NCBI RefSeq assembly: GCF_002860165.1
Contig: NZ_PGUZ01000031.1
Coordinates: forward strand, 43,447 to 107,446
Direction: 5' to 3'
Length of the DNA stretch: 64,000 nt
Source: Bacillus sp. V3-13
GTDB lineage: Bacteria; Bacillota; Bacilli; Bacillales; Cytobacillaceae
The translations under genes and the position numbers were made by a program. The notes under the pieces are model-generated. The model made no database searches. It saw only the letters and a program-made list of their open reading frames with translations, and was not told the origin of the DNA. Below are positions 50,202 to 59,655 of the stretch, one piece after another (the first letter of the stretch is position 1; each line of letters starts with the position of its first letter).

Positions 50202-51818
50202 TCACATCGGCAATCTCAGCTTCCCTTTTATCTTGTCCACTCTTTCGCCAAATAAAAAGTAGACAAGTCTGGAGCGCAGGCCTAAGTAAAAATAAACCCC
50301 GGCTCCAACGGCGGCACAAATGGCTACGATTATGACCGATTGAATCTTTGTTTCCGGACTAAGCACCAACGTCACCAAATTGTAAGTAACAGCAGTAGCA
50401 GCCAGCATCAGCCCCGTAAACAAGACGATCAGCAACCCCCGTCTCAATACAAGCCGGAAGCGATAGCGGGCAAACGCCTTGATCACAAACATATTTATTA
50501 AAATTGCTGCTGTGTAGCCAAGCGCCGTTGCTAAAACTGCCCCTCGTGTTTCCATCAGCTTAATTAACGGGATATTTAGGCTTAATTTTACCAGCAGGCC
50601 GACAAGCAGGCTTAACAAGGTAAAACGCTGTTCATTTATGCCTTGCAAAATCGCGGCTGTTACCGAATAGAGTGCAAATAAAAGTGCCACTGGTGCATAT
50701 GTCATCAACACCTGCGTTCCAAGCGGTTCATGTTGGTAAAACAGCGTGTAGGCTGGTTCTGCGAGCAAGGCCAGACCAACAACGGCCGGAAGAGTTATAT
50801 ACAACATGACCTGGAATGTTTGATTCAACTGGCGGTTTAAACTGGCCCGATCATTTTCGACAAAGGCCTTAGTTACACTCGGAACAAGTGTCAATGAAAA
50901 AGCAGTTGCCAGTGAGACAGGAATGATGACCAATTTATGCGTCTGATAATTTAGGATTGACAAAGCAGTTTCTGCTTGTTTCGCCAGGCCAATAGATGCC
51001 ATGGCCCGGTTAAAGGTGAGCAAATCAATAAATTGAAAGAGCGGGTTGGCGATCCCGACCAAGACAAACGGGATTGCGTAAACGATGATTTCCTTATATA
51101 TTTCCGGGAGCGAGATGTCCACCGTTCCCTTATCATGCGTTAATAACTCATCGAGAAACGGCTTTCGTTTGTACCAGTACCATAATAAAACTAACAGGCT
51201 GCCAATTGCTCCAATAAAGGCAGCAAAGGTAGCAACGCTAACCGCAGATGTGAGACTCCCCTTCATGATTTTGTAGACAATAAAAGCTCCCGCCAAGAGA
51301 AAGACGATCCGGACAATTTGTTCGACCACTGTCGATACTGCTGAAGGCCCCATCGACTGGTGGCCCTGGAAAAACCCCCTGATCAGGCTCATAAACGGCA
51401 CAACGATCAAGGCAAAGCTGACAGCCCGGATTACAGTAACCACATCGGCGACACTTGAATTCAATTCTTTATCATTAATAATCATTTCAGCCAGTGCCGG
51501 CGCACCGAAGTACAATAATAAAAATGATATGATACCGCTGATGGCCATGACAACGAGACCTGATTTAAAAAGCCTCCTGCTTACCGCATATTCTTCCAGT
51601 GCATTATATTTTGCAATGAATTTTGAAACAGCAAGCGGCACACCAGCGGTCGCAATGCTGATAAAAATGGTATATGGAATATATGAATATTGGTACAGAA
51701 CTGTTCCTTGCTTCCCAACAATATCGTAAAACGGAATGACATATAATAGACCGAGAACCTTGGAAAGTATCGTGCCCAAAGTTAAAATAAAGGTTCCCCG
51801 TAAAAGTTTAGACGACAT
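50202..51818 (-). CDS. ytgP: YtgP/MurJ-type lipid II flippase (MOP superfamily)
   Basis: A 538-residue protein with fourteen predicted helices: [56 protein letters not shown] and the late [10 protein letters not shown] belong to the polysaccharide exporter/SpoVB branch. In B. subtilis the orthologue next to ytfP is YtgP (MurJ), which flips the peptidoglycan precursor lipid II across the membrane. The start at 51818 follows AGAGAGGGATTTT; a longer reading from 51896 lacks a site and would add a hydrophobic segment. Divergent from the ytfP-like gene. Orthology is inferred from family plus neighbours. Confidence 0.85.
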   Translation of the reverse strand: MSSKLLRGTFILTLGTILSKVLGLLYVIPFYDIVGKQGTVLYQYSYIPYTIFISIATAGVPLAVSKFIAKYNALEEYAVSRRLFKSGLVVMAISGIISFLLLYFGAPALAEMIINDKELNSSVADVVTVIRAVSFALIVVPFMSLIRGFFQGHQSMGPSAVSTVVEQIVRIVFLLAGAFIVYKIMKGSLTSAVSVATFAAFIGAIGSLLVLLWYWYKRKPFLDELLTHDKGTVDISLPEIYKEIIVYAIPFVLVGIANPLFQFIDLLTFNRAMASIGLAKQAETALSILNYQTHKLVIIPVSLATAFSLTLVPSVTKAFVENDRASLNRQLNQTFQVMLYITLPAVVGLALLAEPAYTLFYQHEPLGTQVLMTYAPVALLFALYSVTAAILQGINEQRFTLLSLLVGLLVKLSLNIPLIKLMETRGAVLATALGYTAAILINMFVIKAFARYRFRLVLRRGLLIVLFTGLMLAATAVTYNLVTLVLSPETKIQSVIIVAICAAVGAGVYFYLGLRSRLVYFLFGERVDKIKGKLRLPM

Positions 51819-52026
51819 AAAATCCCTCTCTGTATATGACACAACGGTTTTTTCTAAAAAAATCAGCCAGTTGTGGTATATTATAAAAAATTTCACTATT
51901 AGTAGTTTACATCTCTTTTGCCTTCCGCGCCAGTGCAGCCGGAAAAGCTGGTTTTTACTTTCCGGTTTTTTTCATGCTAAGATGGAAATGTTTAAATATG
52001 TAGATCTTGATGAAGTTGGTGGAATG

Positions 52027-53295
52027 ATGAAATACGATGTTACAATCATTGGCGGTGGACCGTCAGGGTTAATGGCGGCGATCGCGGCCGGCGAACAGGG
52101 TGCTAAAGTTCTGCTTATCGATAAAGGAGACAAGCTCGGGCGAAAACTGGCAATTTCCGGGGGCGGCCGCTGCAATGTAACCAATCGGCTGCCGATCGAC
52201 GAAATCATCAAGCATATCCCCGGTAATGGACGTTTTTTATACAGTGCGTTTTCGATTTTTAACAATGAAGATATTATTGCTTTCTTTGAAAAGCTTGGGG
52301 TCAAGCTGAAGGAAGAGGATCATGGCCGGATGTTTCCGGTTACAGATAAAGCCCAATCCGTAGTTGACGCGTTATTAAGAAGGCTGAACGAATTAAAGGT
52401 TGAAATCAAAACGAACTCTCCAGTCAAGGATGTTCATTATCAGGACAACCGCACCGCGGCCATTGAGCTGATGAGCGGCGAAAAAATCCACACCAATGCA
52501 GCCGTGATTGCCGTAGGCGGGAAGTCGGTTCCCCATACAGGCTCGACAGGCGATGGCTATCCATGGGCTAAAAAAGCCGGGCATACGATTACGAACCTGT
52601 TTCCAACCGAGGTGCCCATCACGTCGAGAGAACCATTTATCAAGGAAAAAATCTTGCAAGGTTTGTCATTGCGCGATATCGCATTAAGCGTGCTCAACCC
52701 AAAAGGCAAGCCGCTTGTAACGCATAAAATGGACATGATCTTCACGCATTTCGGGATTAGCGGCCCGGCGGTTTTGCGCTGCAGCCAGTTTGTCGTTAAA
52801 GCGAAGGAAAAATGGAAGCTGGATGAAGTAACGATGAATCTTGATGCACTTCCTGATAAAAAAGAAGAGCCGCTTTTTCAGGAAATTTCCGCTCTTATCA
52901 AAAGTGAACCGAAGAAAGCGGTCAAAAATATTTTAAAAGGCTTGCTTCCAGAGCGGTATTTGTTATTTTTGCTCGAGGTTAGCGAAATTGATCCGAATGA
53001 ACAGGGTGCGGTCATTTCCCATGAAAAAATCCGCACTTTTGTGAAAAACATTAAACAGTTTCAATTTAAAGTTAACGGAACGCTTCCACTCGAAAAGGCG
53101 TTTGTAACAGGCGGCGGCGTGTCCATTAAGGAGGTTGAACCGCAAACAATGGCATCCAAGCTGATGGATGGGCTTTATTTTTGCGGTGAAATTCTCGATA
53201 TCCACGGCTATACAGGCGGGTATAATATCACCTCCGCCCTTGTTACCGGCCGGCTCGCCGGTAAAAACGCCGCTGCATTCGCATTGTCGAGATGA
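52027..53295 (+). CDS. ytfP: NAD(P)/FAD-dependent flavoprotein (HI0933 family, YtfP-like)
   Basis: A 422-residue flavoprotein: [20 protein letters not shown] (FAD-binding motif), [19 protein letters not shown], the HI0933 hallmark, [57 protein letters not shown] and [17 protein letters not shown]. The reaction is not established; related proteins include dihydrouridine/rRNA dihydrouridine-forming and 3-oxosteroid-like reductases. Two adjacent ATGs (52024, 52027) follow GGTGG; a more upstream reading would lack family similarity. Shares the divergent region with ytgP. Confidence 0.9.
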   Translation: MKYDVTIIGGGPSGLMAAIAAGEQGAKVLLIDKGDKLGRKLAISGGGRCNVTNRLPIDEIIKHIPGNGRFLYSAFSIFNNEDIIAFFEKLGVKLKEEDHGRMFPVTDKAQSVVDALLRRLNELKVEIKTNSPVKDVHYQDNRTAAIELMSGEKIHTNAAVIAVGGKSVPHTGSTGDGYPWAKKAGHTITNLFPTEVPITSREPFIKEKILQGLSLRDIALSVLNPKGKPLVTHKMDMIFTHFGISGPAVLRCSQFVVKAKEKWKLDEVTMNLDALPDKKEEPLFQEISALIKSEPKKAVKNILKGLLPERYLLFLLEVSEIDPNEQGAVISHEKIRTFVKNIKQFQFKVNGTLPLEKAFVTGGGVSIKEVEPQTMASKLMDGLYFCGEILDIHGYTGGYNITSALVTGRLAGKNAAAFALSR

Positions 53296-53337
53296 GGTGC
53301 CTGATTATCGTCTGAATCTGGAAATCGATTGGAAACT

Positions 53338-53455
53338 ATTAAGCGGAACGAGCGCGCAATTAATAATTAAGCGTTCAGGACCAATAATTAAGCGCTCACG
53401 CGAATAATTAAGCGTTCACACAAATAATTAAGCGCTCAGCACTATAATTAAGCGA
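53338..53455. repeat. Intergenic tandem array, about 20-bp period (ATTAAGCG core)
   Basis: Units of AATAATTAAGCGYTCAnnnn begin at 53362, 53383, 53403, 53423 and 53443, with a divergent copy (ATTAAGCGGAACG) at 53338. Core AATTAAGCG is constant while the last four or five bases vary. Between the ytfP-like and cse60 genes; no coding frame. Related in inverted orientation to 58645-58745. Confidence 0.85.
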
Positions 53456-53517
53456 AACGTAGAAATGACACAGTAATTTTTAAAATGAACCTAAATTAAA
53501 AGAGCCTGATACCCATG

Positions 53518-53703
53518 TCAGGCTCGATAAATGACCATCGCGGAAAAGCAATAGATTTGTTCTTCATCGTCATCTTCAGGCATTGCTGCCAGGTTATACT
53601 TGATGTCGACAATCTTGTTTTCATCCAATCTTTCCAAAAAACGATTCATATCATACTCTAAATCTTTTTCATGCTCCTGATCAAACAATTTTACTTGTAT
53701 CAA
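53518..53703 (-). CDS. cse60: Sporulation protein Cse60-like
   Basis: A 61-residue acidic protein, MIQVKLFDQEHEKDLEYDMN followed by KIVDIKYNLAAMPEDDDEEQ and IYCFSAMVIYRA. It matches my recollection of Cse60 (YteV), a small forespore/mother-cell sporulation protein with a sigma-E-type expression in B. subtilis, located near ytfP there too. Start is TTG behind GGGAGAGGACT. Exact function unknown. Confidence 0.8.
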   Translation of the reverse strand: MIQVKLFDQEHEKDLEYDMNRFLERLDENKIVDIKYNLAAMPEDDDEEQIYCFSAMVIYRA

Positions 53704-53763
53704 AGTCCTCTCCCTTTCAATCTCTTTTTTTTACCAGCATTAACAGCCGGTACATCTTTTATA

Positions 53764-54273
53764 CTAAAAAGGAGCAATTTTCGATCGATAGGAATGAAAC
53801 AATTTTTTTATAAAAATATAGCTGATTCCAAAAATGACAAGGTAGGAGAAAAAGGAATAAACCGGGTTCCACCTGAGGTACTGGAACACAGACAAGTAAA
53901 CGGCAATCACTTCGAGTATCACTGATACGATCGACCAGCCACAAACAAATATCACTGTGCGTAAACCTTTGGGCCTGAACCGGTAAACAGAGAGGTAAAA
54001 GAAATAGCCATCGAGCGGATAATGCAAGCCGTAAATGATTAAATCAAAAATATCAATGTAAGAGCGATCCATCGTATCGTATAAATTAAATGGATAATCT
54101 GCCCCTATGGTGTGGTCAACAGTTAATCCAAAAAAAAAGAAATATATAGAGTTCGTCAGGAGTATCAGCTTCGGGAACGGCTTTTTCAACCATCTGTAGC
54201 AAATGAGCAAGCCCAAACCGGTAATAATCACAAACCACTCATTCTCATCAAAGCGGATCGGCATCAGCGGCAT
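53764..54273 (-). CDS. CBO0543-like integral membrane protein
   Basis: A 169-residue protein with about five helices (WFVIITGLGLLICYRWL; LILLTNSIYFFFFGLTVDH; IDIFDLIIYGLHYPLDGYFF; VIFVCGWSIVSVILEVIAVY; SFFSYLVIFGISYIFIKKLF). The DHTIG, DxFDLI and LxYP-x-x-GYF pattern recalls the CBO0543 family of Firmicute membrane proteins of unknown function. Start 54273 has AGGAG ten bases upstream. It overlaps the upstream membrane-protein gene by 26 bases. Confidence 0.65.
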   Translation of the reverse strand: MPLMPIRFDENEWFVIITGLGLLICYRWLKKPFPKLILLTNSIYFFFFGLTVDHTIGADYPFNLYDTMDRSYIDIFDLIIYGLHYPLDGYFFYLSVYRFRPKGLRTVIFVCGWSIVSVILEVIAVYLSVFQYLRWNPVYSFFSYLVIFGISYIFIKKLFHSYRSKIAPF

Positions 54274-54739
54274 TTCGAGTGCGCTCCTTTCGGATAGCCC
54301 TCTCAACAAAGAAAGCAAAAATATAGTAGAGGGCCAGCATGCAAATCCAATAAATCATGCTTTTAAGGAAATTCCACTCCTTGTATACGATAAAACCGTC
54401 TGCAGCAAACATCTTCTCGCCCGCAATGCAAAGCAAAAACTGGAGCAGTATCAAAATAAGCTTCTTGCTTGCTGCCTGTTCTTTATAATGCAGATAAATG
54501 AACAGAAACAAAGCTGGAATCGTAATGATTAGCGCAATATGGTAGGTAATAAAAACGAGTGGGGAATTCGTAATTTTTATGACATTAAAAGTGTATTCCA
54601 TTAAAAAAATTGGAAGCTGGACCATTAACGAGACAAAAAGCCAATGAGTCACTCCCAAAAAGAAATATATATCAGGATCTTTCAGCAACGCGTAACACAG
54701 AAGCAACGTCAGTAATAAAACAGCCCAAAAGCTCAACAT
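54248..54739 (-). CDS. Integral membrane protein, CBO0543-like pair partner
   Basis: A 163-residue protein with five hydrophobic segments (MLSFWAVLLLTLLLCYALL; FFLGVTHWLFVSLMVQLPIF; LVFITYHIALIITIPALFLF; LILILLQFLLCIAGEKMF; MIYWICMLALYYIFAFFV) and a basic C-terminus (ERAIRKERTRNAADAD). It shares size and helix number with the overlapping downstream gene, so the pair may form a hetero-oligomer. ATG at 54739 follows AGGAG. Function unknown. Confidence 0.6.
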   Translation of the reverse strand: MLSFWAVLLLTLLLCYALLKDPDIYFFLGVTHWLFVSLMVQLPIFLMEYTFNVIKITNSPLVFITYHIALIITIPALFLFIYLHYKEQAASKKLILILLQFLLCIAGEKMFAADGFIVYKEWNFLKSMIYWICMLALYYIFAFFVERAIRKERTRNAADADPL

Positions 54740-54889
54740 ATGCAAGCTCTCCTTTAAAATAAAAGACGGTTTCCTATAGCTTTCTCAAGGTATGGTCGAA
54801 ATATCCATGCATAGATCTGAGCTCACTTCAACCAGCAGATTTCAAGAAGTTTTGGATGAGGTTTTATTAATGAGGATACTGAAGCAAAT

Positions 54890-54920
54890 AAAACCGACCC
54901 TCACAGCGAGAACCGGTTTT
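54890..54920 (-). terminator. Terminator-like hairpin after the rhodanese gene
   Basis: Minus strand AAAACCG / CGGTTTT with a 17-base interior that can pair partly, followed by ATTTG. Only modest strength. The gap 54746-54889 holds nothing recognisable. Confidence 0.5.
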
Positions 54921-54927
54921 CCGTTTA

Positions 54928-55233
54928 TTATTCTGTTTCCCCTTCCCATTCGAGCATGCCGCCAACCATATTGCGGACTTTGTAGCCTTTGTCCTGCATA
55001 TAGTAGCAGACATTTTCGCTCCGTCTTCCTGAACGGCAGATGAAGATGTATTCTTTATTTTTGTCGAACTTATCGAGGTTGTCTGGAATCGTACCCATTC
55101 GAATATGTCTTGCTCCTGGAATCATTCCCTGCTCGACCTCTTCATCCTCCCTGACATCGACAAGCTCCAATTTCTCACCAGATTCAAGCTTCTTTTTCAG
55201 CTCTTCAGTTGTAATCGTTTCAATTGTATCCAT
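54928..55233 (-). CDS. Single-domain rhodanese (YtwF-like)
   Basis: A 101-residue rhodanese: ELVDVREDEEVEQGMIPGAR, then the active-site loop YIFICRSGRRSENV with catalytic Cys, and YKVRNMVGGMLEWEG. It transfers sulfane sulfur in the cytoplasm. Similar to B. subtilis YtwF. It lies 22 bases downstream of the DUF3267 gene, possibly co-transcribed. Confidence 0.88.
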   Translation of the reverse strand: MDTIETITTEELKKKLESGEKLELVDVREDEEVEQGMIPGARHIRMGTIPDNLDKFDKNKEYIFICRSGRRSENVCYYMQDKGYKVRNMVGGMLEWEGETE

Positions 55234-55254
55234 GCCCTTGTCCCCTTTTTCTTA

Positions 55255-55797
55255 TTATTCATAAACCGTAAATTGCGGTTCTGTTGGATGGTCTTTAACG
55301 AGCGTATTGGAGGAGTACTTGCGGATTTTAAAAATAAATGCAAAATCCCCGGTACAGCCGCCGATCAAAAAGGCACCCAGCAGCGTCAGAAAAACTTCAT
55401 CAAGCATGACCCCGATGACAAACGGAAGCAGACCAGTTACTAAAAACGGCAGCCATAGAGCGATTTTCATCGCTTTTACCGTGATCATCTGCTTGCTGTG
55501 GGCGTAGGCAATCCCCTTTTTGAAGTCTACCCCATATGCTATCTCATTCCACGGCACTTTTCCAGCAAAGTGAAAGCCAATCATATGGAAAAATTCATGG
55601 ACGATGACAAGAACCATAAAACAAACAAAGAAAAGGATAAATCCTAAAGTATTGACTGTAAAGTTGGCCGTCCCGTGAAAAGCACTGTGGAGAATTGCAG
55701 TCATGATAATCATCACTATCGATAACAAGAGCGAAGCCACCATTACGACAGGTATCGAAAATGTAACGACTTTGCCGGGATTTTCTGTTTGGTTCAC
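55255..55797 (-). CDS. DUF3267 putative membrane zincin
   Basis: A 180-residue protein with about four to five membrane segments. The third contains VHEFFHM (HExxH zinc motif, about residues 64-68), and the loop WNEIAYGVDFKKGIAYAH follows, as in DUF3267 proteins, which are regarded as putative integral-membrane metalloproteases. C-terminal GCTGDFAFIFKI may supply a third ligand (Asp). Substrate unknown. Confidence 0.75.
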   Translation of the reverse strand: MNQTENPGKVVTFSIPVVMVASLLLSIVMIIMTAILHSAFHGTANFTVNTLGFILFFVCFMVLVIVHEFFHMIGFHFAGKVPWNEIAYGVDFKKGIAYAHSKQMITVKAMKIALWLPFLVTGLLPFVIGVMLDEVFLTLLGAFLIGGCTGDFAFIFKIRKYSSNTLVKDHPTEPQFTVYE

Positions 55798-55860
55798 ATA
55801 ACCACTCCTAAATGATTATTTTTCCATTTTAATTTAATCATAACCGTTATAAATACTATA

Positions 55861-55974
55861 TTAAAGAAAAATATCCGCGTTGAATTTAAACAAATCCGCA
55901 TAAATACTTACCAGGCAGATTAATGTTGCGAAAAGACCGTATCGCAGCATAGCAAAATTTGAAGCTCCCATCAT
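55861..55974 (-). CDS. Possible 37-residue membrane microprotein
   Basis: A short minus-strand frame reads MMGASNFAMLRYGLFATLIC then LVSIYADLFKFNADIFL: one hydrophobic helix preceded by an arginine. AGGTGTTAAAAT precedes the ATG. It lies in the 350-base gap between the DUF3267 gene and the DUF485 gene. No homologue is recognised. Small size makes a chance frame possible. Confidence 0.35.
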   Translation of the reverse strand: MMGASNFAMLRYGLFATLICLVSIYADLFKFNADIFL

Positions 55975-56147
55975 ATTTTAACACCTATCAGACTAGCAAT
56001 TAAAGCTGTTTTAACCATTATTTTAGCTACATTCGAAAGTTTCATATGGTTTAGAATTTACAAATTTTTCAGATAATAATATAATAGGAACTGTATTTAA
56101 TTTGCCGGGGACATACCTGCGCATTTTACTTTCAAAGGGGGATTTAT

Positions 56148-56513
56148 ATGGGATTAAATCAAAAAAGTACAACTGATCCAAAAATGGAACAATGGGCTGC
56201 ATCATTGGATTACTCGAAGATTGCTCAATCCTCGTCTTTTCAGAGGCTGCTAAAGAGCAAGAAGAATTTCATTTTGCCTTTTTCCCTGTTTTTTCTCGCT
56301 TTTTATTTCACTCTGCCAATTTTGACAGCGTATTCAACGGTTTTAAACACTCCTGCTGTAGGGGCAATCAGCTGGGCATGGGTGTTCGCCTTTGCACAAT
56401 TCATCATGACATGGACTCTTTGTATTATTTATTCCCAAAAAGCAGCGGGTTTTGACAAAATCGTTGAAGAGGTTATTGAAGAAACAAGGGGTGCAAGGAG
56501 GAAGAACGCATGA
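56148..56513 (+). CDS. DUF485 membrane protein, accessory to the downstream symporter
   Basis: A 121-residue protein with two membrane helices (FILPFSLFFLAFYFTLPILT; AISWAWVFAFAQFIMTWTLC) and FQRLLKSKK before the first, the DUF485 (YjcH/YwcB) pattern. It overlaps the symporter start by four bases (ATGA). DUF485 proteins accompany ActP-type acetate symporters and probably assist assembly or activity. Good AAAGGGGGA site before the ATG. Confidence 0.9.
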   Translation: MGLNQKSTTDPKMEQWAASLDYSKIAQSSSFQRLLKSKKNFILPFSLFFLAFYFTLPILTAYSTVLNTPAVGAISWAWVFAFAQFIMTWTLCIIYSQKAAGFDKIVEEVIEETRGARRKNA

Positions 56514-58048
56514 ACATGCTGGCATTTACACTATTCTTATTGATTGTTGGCTTGACACTCGTCATTACGTATTATGCTTCAAAGCGGACAAAGACGACCA
56601 GTGAATTTTACACCGCCGACAGCAGCTTAACAGGGTGGCAAAACGGCCTCGCAATTGCCGGTGACTATATGTCGGCTGCTTCTTTCCTCGGGATTGCCGG
56701 GATGGTCGCACTTTCCGGTTTTGACGGGTTTTTCTACAGCATCGGCTTTCTCGTGGCTTATCTGGTCGTGTTATATATTGTTGCCGAGCCGCTTCGAAAC
56801 CTCGGTAAATATACAATGGCAGACATGATTGCCGCTCGTTTTGACGATAAAAAAGTACGCGGTGTTGCGGCTCTCAATACGATCACGATTTCAATTTTTT
56901 ATATGATTGCCCAGCTCGTTGGTGCTGGCGCATTAATTCATCTGTTGCTCGGAATTGACTATGTTTATTCGGTATTAATCGTTGGTATATTGATGACCGT
57001 TTATGTCGTATTTGGCGGAATGACAGCAACAAGCTGGGTGCAAATCGTCAAAGCGATGCTGTTGATGATCGGAACCTTCATTATTTCCGTCATTGTGTTC
57101 GCCAAATTTGATTTTAGCGTGATGAATATGTTTACACAGATGAAATCTGCTACTCCATTGGGGGAAGCCTACTTAAATCCAGGCAACAAATTTACCAATC
57201 CGCTTGATAACATTTCATTAAACCTTGCGTTGATTTTAGGAACGGCCGGCTTGCCGCACATTTTGATCCGTTTCTTTACCGTAAAAGATGCGATTACGGC
57301 CCGGAAGTCCGTTGTTTATGCAACGTGGATTATTGGCGCTTTCTACGTGATGACGATTTTCCTCGGGTTCGGGGCAGCCGCGTTTGTCGGTTATGACGAA
57401 ATCGTTGCGGCCAATGCTGCCGGTAATATGGCGGCGCCATTGCTGGCAAAAGCTCTGGGTGGAGATTTTCTGTTTGCGTTTGTTTCGGCAGTTGCGTTTG
57501 CGACGATTTTGGCGGTTGTGGCAGGTCTCGTTCTATCAGGAGCTTCAGCCTTTGCCCATGACTTCTACAGCCATATTGTCCGCCGCGGCCAGGCTACCGA
57601 AAAGGAGCAAGTTGTCGCAGCACGCTGGGCTTCAATCGGCGTCGCGATTCTGTCGATTCTACTGGCGCTGTTTGCCCAAAAGCTTAATGTCGCATTTCTC
57701 GTTGCGCTTGCCTTCGCGGTTGCCGCCAGTGCCAACCTGCCAATTATTTTGTTAACGATCTTTTGGAAACGCTTCAATACAGCCGGGGCGGTCAGCGGAA
57801 TGCTGGTTGGTTTGTTCAGTTCTATTTTTCTGGTGATGATCAGTCCAAACATTTGGTCTCCGGAAGGCGCGGCCATCCTCGTTGGCGAACCGCTGATCAG
57901 CCTGACAAATCCGGGCATCATCTCGATTCCGCTTGGATTTATCGGCGCCATTGTCGGGACACTGCTCTCCTCGAAGAAGGAAGATGCCAAGAAATTTGAC
58001 GAAATTCTCGTTAAAGCCAATACCGGCATTCACAATATTTCGCATTAA
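56510..58048 (+). CDS. Cation/acetate-type sodium:solute symporter (ActP/YwcA-like)
   Basis: A 512-residue SSS symporter with thirteen helices: TSEFYTADSSLTGWQNGLAI and AGDYMSAASFLGIAGM in the first third, GTAGLPHILIRFFTVKDA (the ActP signature around residue 245) and ARWASIGVAILSILLALFAQ later. The pairing with DUF485 supports a monocarboxylate (acetate, propionate, pyruvate or lactate) substrate. Works in the cytoplasmic membrane using the sodium or proton gradient. Followed by a strong terminator. Confidence 0.9.
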   Translation: MNMLAFTLFLLIVGLTLVITYYASKRTKTTSEFYTADSSLTGWQNGLAIAGDYMSAASFLGIAGMVALSGFDGFFYSIGFLVAYLVVLYIVAEPLRNLGKYTMADMIAARFDDKKVRGVAALNTITISIFYMIAQLVGAGALIHLLLGIDYVYSVLIVGILMTVYVVFGGMTATSWVQIVKAMLLMIGTFIISVIVFAKFDFSVMNMFTQMKSATPLGEAYLNPGNKFTNPLDNISLNLALILGTAGLPHILIRFFTVKDAITARKSVVYATWIIGAFYVMTIFLGFGAAAFVGYDEIVAANAAGNMAAPLLAKALGGDFLFAFVSAVAFATILAVVAGLVLSGASAFAHDFYSHIVRRGQATEKEQVVAARWASIGVAILSILLALFAQKLNVAFLVALAFAVAASANLPIILLTIFWKRFNTAGAVSGMLVGLFSSIFLVMISPNIWSPEGAAILVGEPLISLTNPGIISIPLGFIGAIVGTLLSSKKEDAKKFDEILVKANTGIHNISH

Positions 58049-58055
58049 AGAGTTT

Positions 58056-58083
58056 AAAGAGGCAGCGGGTGCTGCCTCTTTTT
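58056..58083 (+). terminator. Terminator of the DUF485-symporter operon
   Basis: Perfect 9-bp stem AGAGGCAGC / GCTGCCTCT, four-base loop GGGT, then TTTTT. The rest of the 58084-58326 gap holds nothing recognisable. Confidence 0.9.
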
Positions 58084-58326
58084 CACTGGGTACACACCAG
58101 GTGCTGCACAGAAAACCTATTGATAGCGTTTGTGCGGGATTAATTTTTAGCAGATTTTCATTTCCCCGGCATTTTGCAACTCTTTGTTTATCAATATGAA
58201 CTCCACCTAACATTTAAGAGGTATCCTTTTGATCACTACTATATTGCTTTGAAAGGGACCGTTTACATTAAAAACTTTGCAATATGAAAAGACGCCATTC
58301 CGTGGTTGAATGACGTTTAAGTTGTA

Positions 58327-58518
58327 TTATTTTATTAGAGAGACCAACTTTAACAGTGGATTCTTTTTTTTATCGGTTATCTTTAATTCATCCATGATGA
58401 TTTTCTCTTTATGGTTTGCTATCCATTTTTCCAGCTCATGTTTATCATGACAGTGGGTATAGTATGTTTCTCCACCTTTTCCTACAGCGTTAATAACAAA
58501 CCTACAAGTATTCCCCAT
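58327..58518 (-). CDS. Small conserved-looking protein of unknown function
   Basis: A 63-residue protein, MGNTCRFVINAVGKGGETYY then THCHDKHELEKWIANHKEK and a basic tail KKKNPLLKLVSLI. Cys5 and the HCH/H cluster (residues 22-29) could bind metal. The ATG follows AAAGGTGGCCTTT; a GTG nine bases earlier overlaps that site. Family not recognised. Single gene. Confidence 0.6.
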   Translation of the reverse strand: MGNTCRFVINAVGKGGETYYTHCHDKHELEKWIANHKEKIIMDELKITDKKKNPLLKLVSLIK

Positions 58519-58644
58519 AAAGGCCACCTTTTTATGAATTGTATTTCTTCATAAAACATTATAACAGGGAAAAAAAGTTATGCCAGACTTTTTTTTAGAC
58601 GTAGGATGACATTTCTGGAACGGTGGAAATCTCGCCTATTACCG

Positions 58645-58745
58645 TTTCGCTTAATTAATGATGGTTTTCGCTTAATTCCTGATTTTATCGCTTAAATAAC
58701 ACGAAGTTTCGCTTAATTCCCTTGATTTTTCGCTTAATTAATTTC
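58645..58745. repeat. Intergenic tandem array, about 20-bp period (TTTCGCTTAATT core)
   Basis: Five copies of TTTCGCTTAATT or close variants (one TTATCGCTTAAA) spaced 19-23 bases apart. The core is the reverse complement of the AATTAAGCG core in the array at 53338. No coding potential; the flanks 58519-58644 and 58746-58947 are otherwise featureless. Confidence 0.8.
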
Positions 58746-58947
58746 CTCTTATACCGTACCGGGTATTTTAACAATATAATATTTTCATTATTTGTAATAT
58801 GTTGGTGGAATACACCAATGCAAATCAAGGATTTTTTAAAAAAATCACCAAAGCTATCTTAGATTGTCTCTTTTAATCTCCTTTTTTCAAAAAAGAACTT
58901 CATTTAAAATAAAAACGGAGTTAATCCCAGGTAAATGTAGTTCAAAC

Positions 58948-59655
58948 TTAATGCCCGCCCAAATACGCCATTTTAATTTGGTCGCTTGAGTGGAGTTCTT
59001 CCGCTGTTCCGGATAAAACTACCTTTCCTGTTTCGATGACATAGGCCCGATTGGCAATCGACAGTGCCATATGGGCATTTTGCTCGACGAGGAGGATGGT
59101 TGTCCCGTTCTGGTTTATTTCTTCAATGATTTTAAAAATGGTTTTCACAAGCAAAGGAGCAAGTCCCATCGATGGTTCATCGAGCAAGAGGAGCTTCGGC
59201 TTTGCCATCAGCGCCCGGCCCATCGCGAGCATTTGCTGCTCCCCGCCCGAGAGCGTTCCGGCTTGCTGCTTCCTCCGTTCATACATGCGCGGGAAAAGAT
59301 CGTATACGCGCTCGAAATCCTTGCGAATCCCGTCTTTATCCTTGCGAAGATAGGCTCCCAGTTCAAGATTTTCTTCGACGGTCAGGTTGGAGAAAACACG
59401 GCGGCCTTCCGGTACATGGGAAAGGCCTCTTTTGACAATCGTCTGGGCCGGCTTGCCGACAATCGATTGTCCTTCAAAGACGATGCTCCCTTGTTTTGGT
59501 TTTAACAAACCGGATATCGTTTTAAGCAAGGTGCTCTTTCCCGCTCCGTTGGCCCCAACCAACGTCACAATTTCCCCTGGTTGAATATTAAGGGAAACTC
59601 CTTTTAGAGCCTGGATATTTCCATAAAACACATTGATGTCGTCAATCTTCAGCAT
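58948..59655 (-). CDS. livF: Branched-chain amino-acid ABC transporter ATPase LivF
   Basis: A 235-residue ATPase: Walker A GANGAGKSTLL, Q-loop-region GLSHVPEGRRVFSNLTVEEN typical of LivF, signature LSGGEQQMLAMGRAL, Walker B LLLLDEPSMGLAP and switch LVEQN (LivF-type). Pairs with LivG on the cytoplasmic face to drive uptake of Leu/Ile/Val or a related substrate. Its ATG overlaps the livG stop by one base. Last gene of the operon; no clear terminator was found after it. Confidence 0.93.
   Translation of the reverse strand: MLKIDDINVFYGNIQALKGVSLNIQPGEIVTLVGANGAGKSTLLKTISGLLKPKQGSIVFEGQSIVGKPAQTIVKRGLSHVPEGRRVFSNLTVEENLELGAYLRKDKDGIRKDFERVYDLFPRMYERRKQQAGTLSGGEQQMLAMGRALMAKPKLLLLDEPSMGLAPLLVKTIFKIIEEINQNGTTILLVEQNAHMALSIANRAYVIETGKVVLSGTAEELHSSDQIKMAYLGGH

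Noticed and set aside
51736..52023. N-terminal extension of the YtfP-like flavoprotein
   Set aside because: Would overlap the ytgP start on the other strand and adds about 97 residues absent from the HI0933 family.
53338..53455. Repeat arrays as CRISPR
   Set aside because: Period is only about 20 bases, no spacer of 30 bases exists and no cas genes are present.
57565..58213. Antisense frames over the 3' end of the acetate-type symporter
   Set aside because: Opposite strand of a clear SSS gene, no ribosome site, and they cross its terminator.
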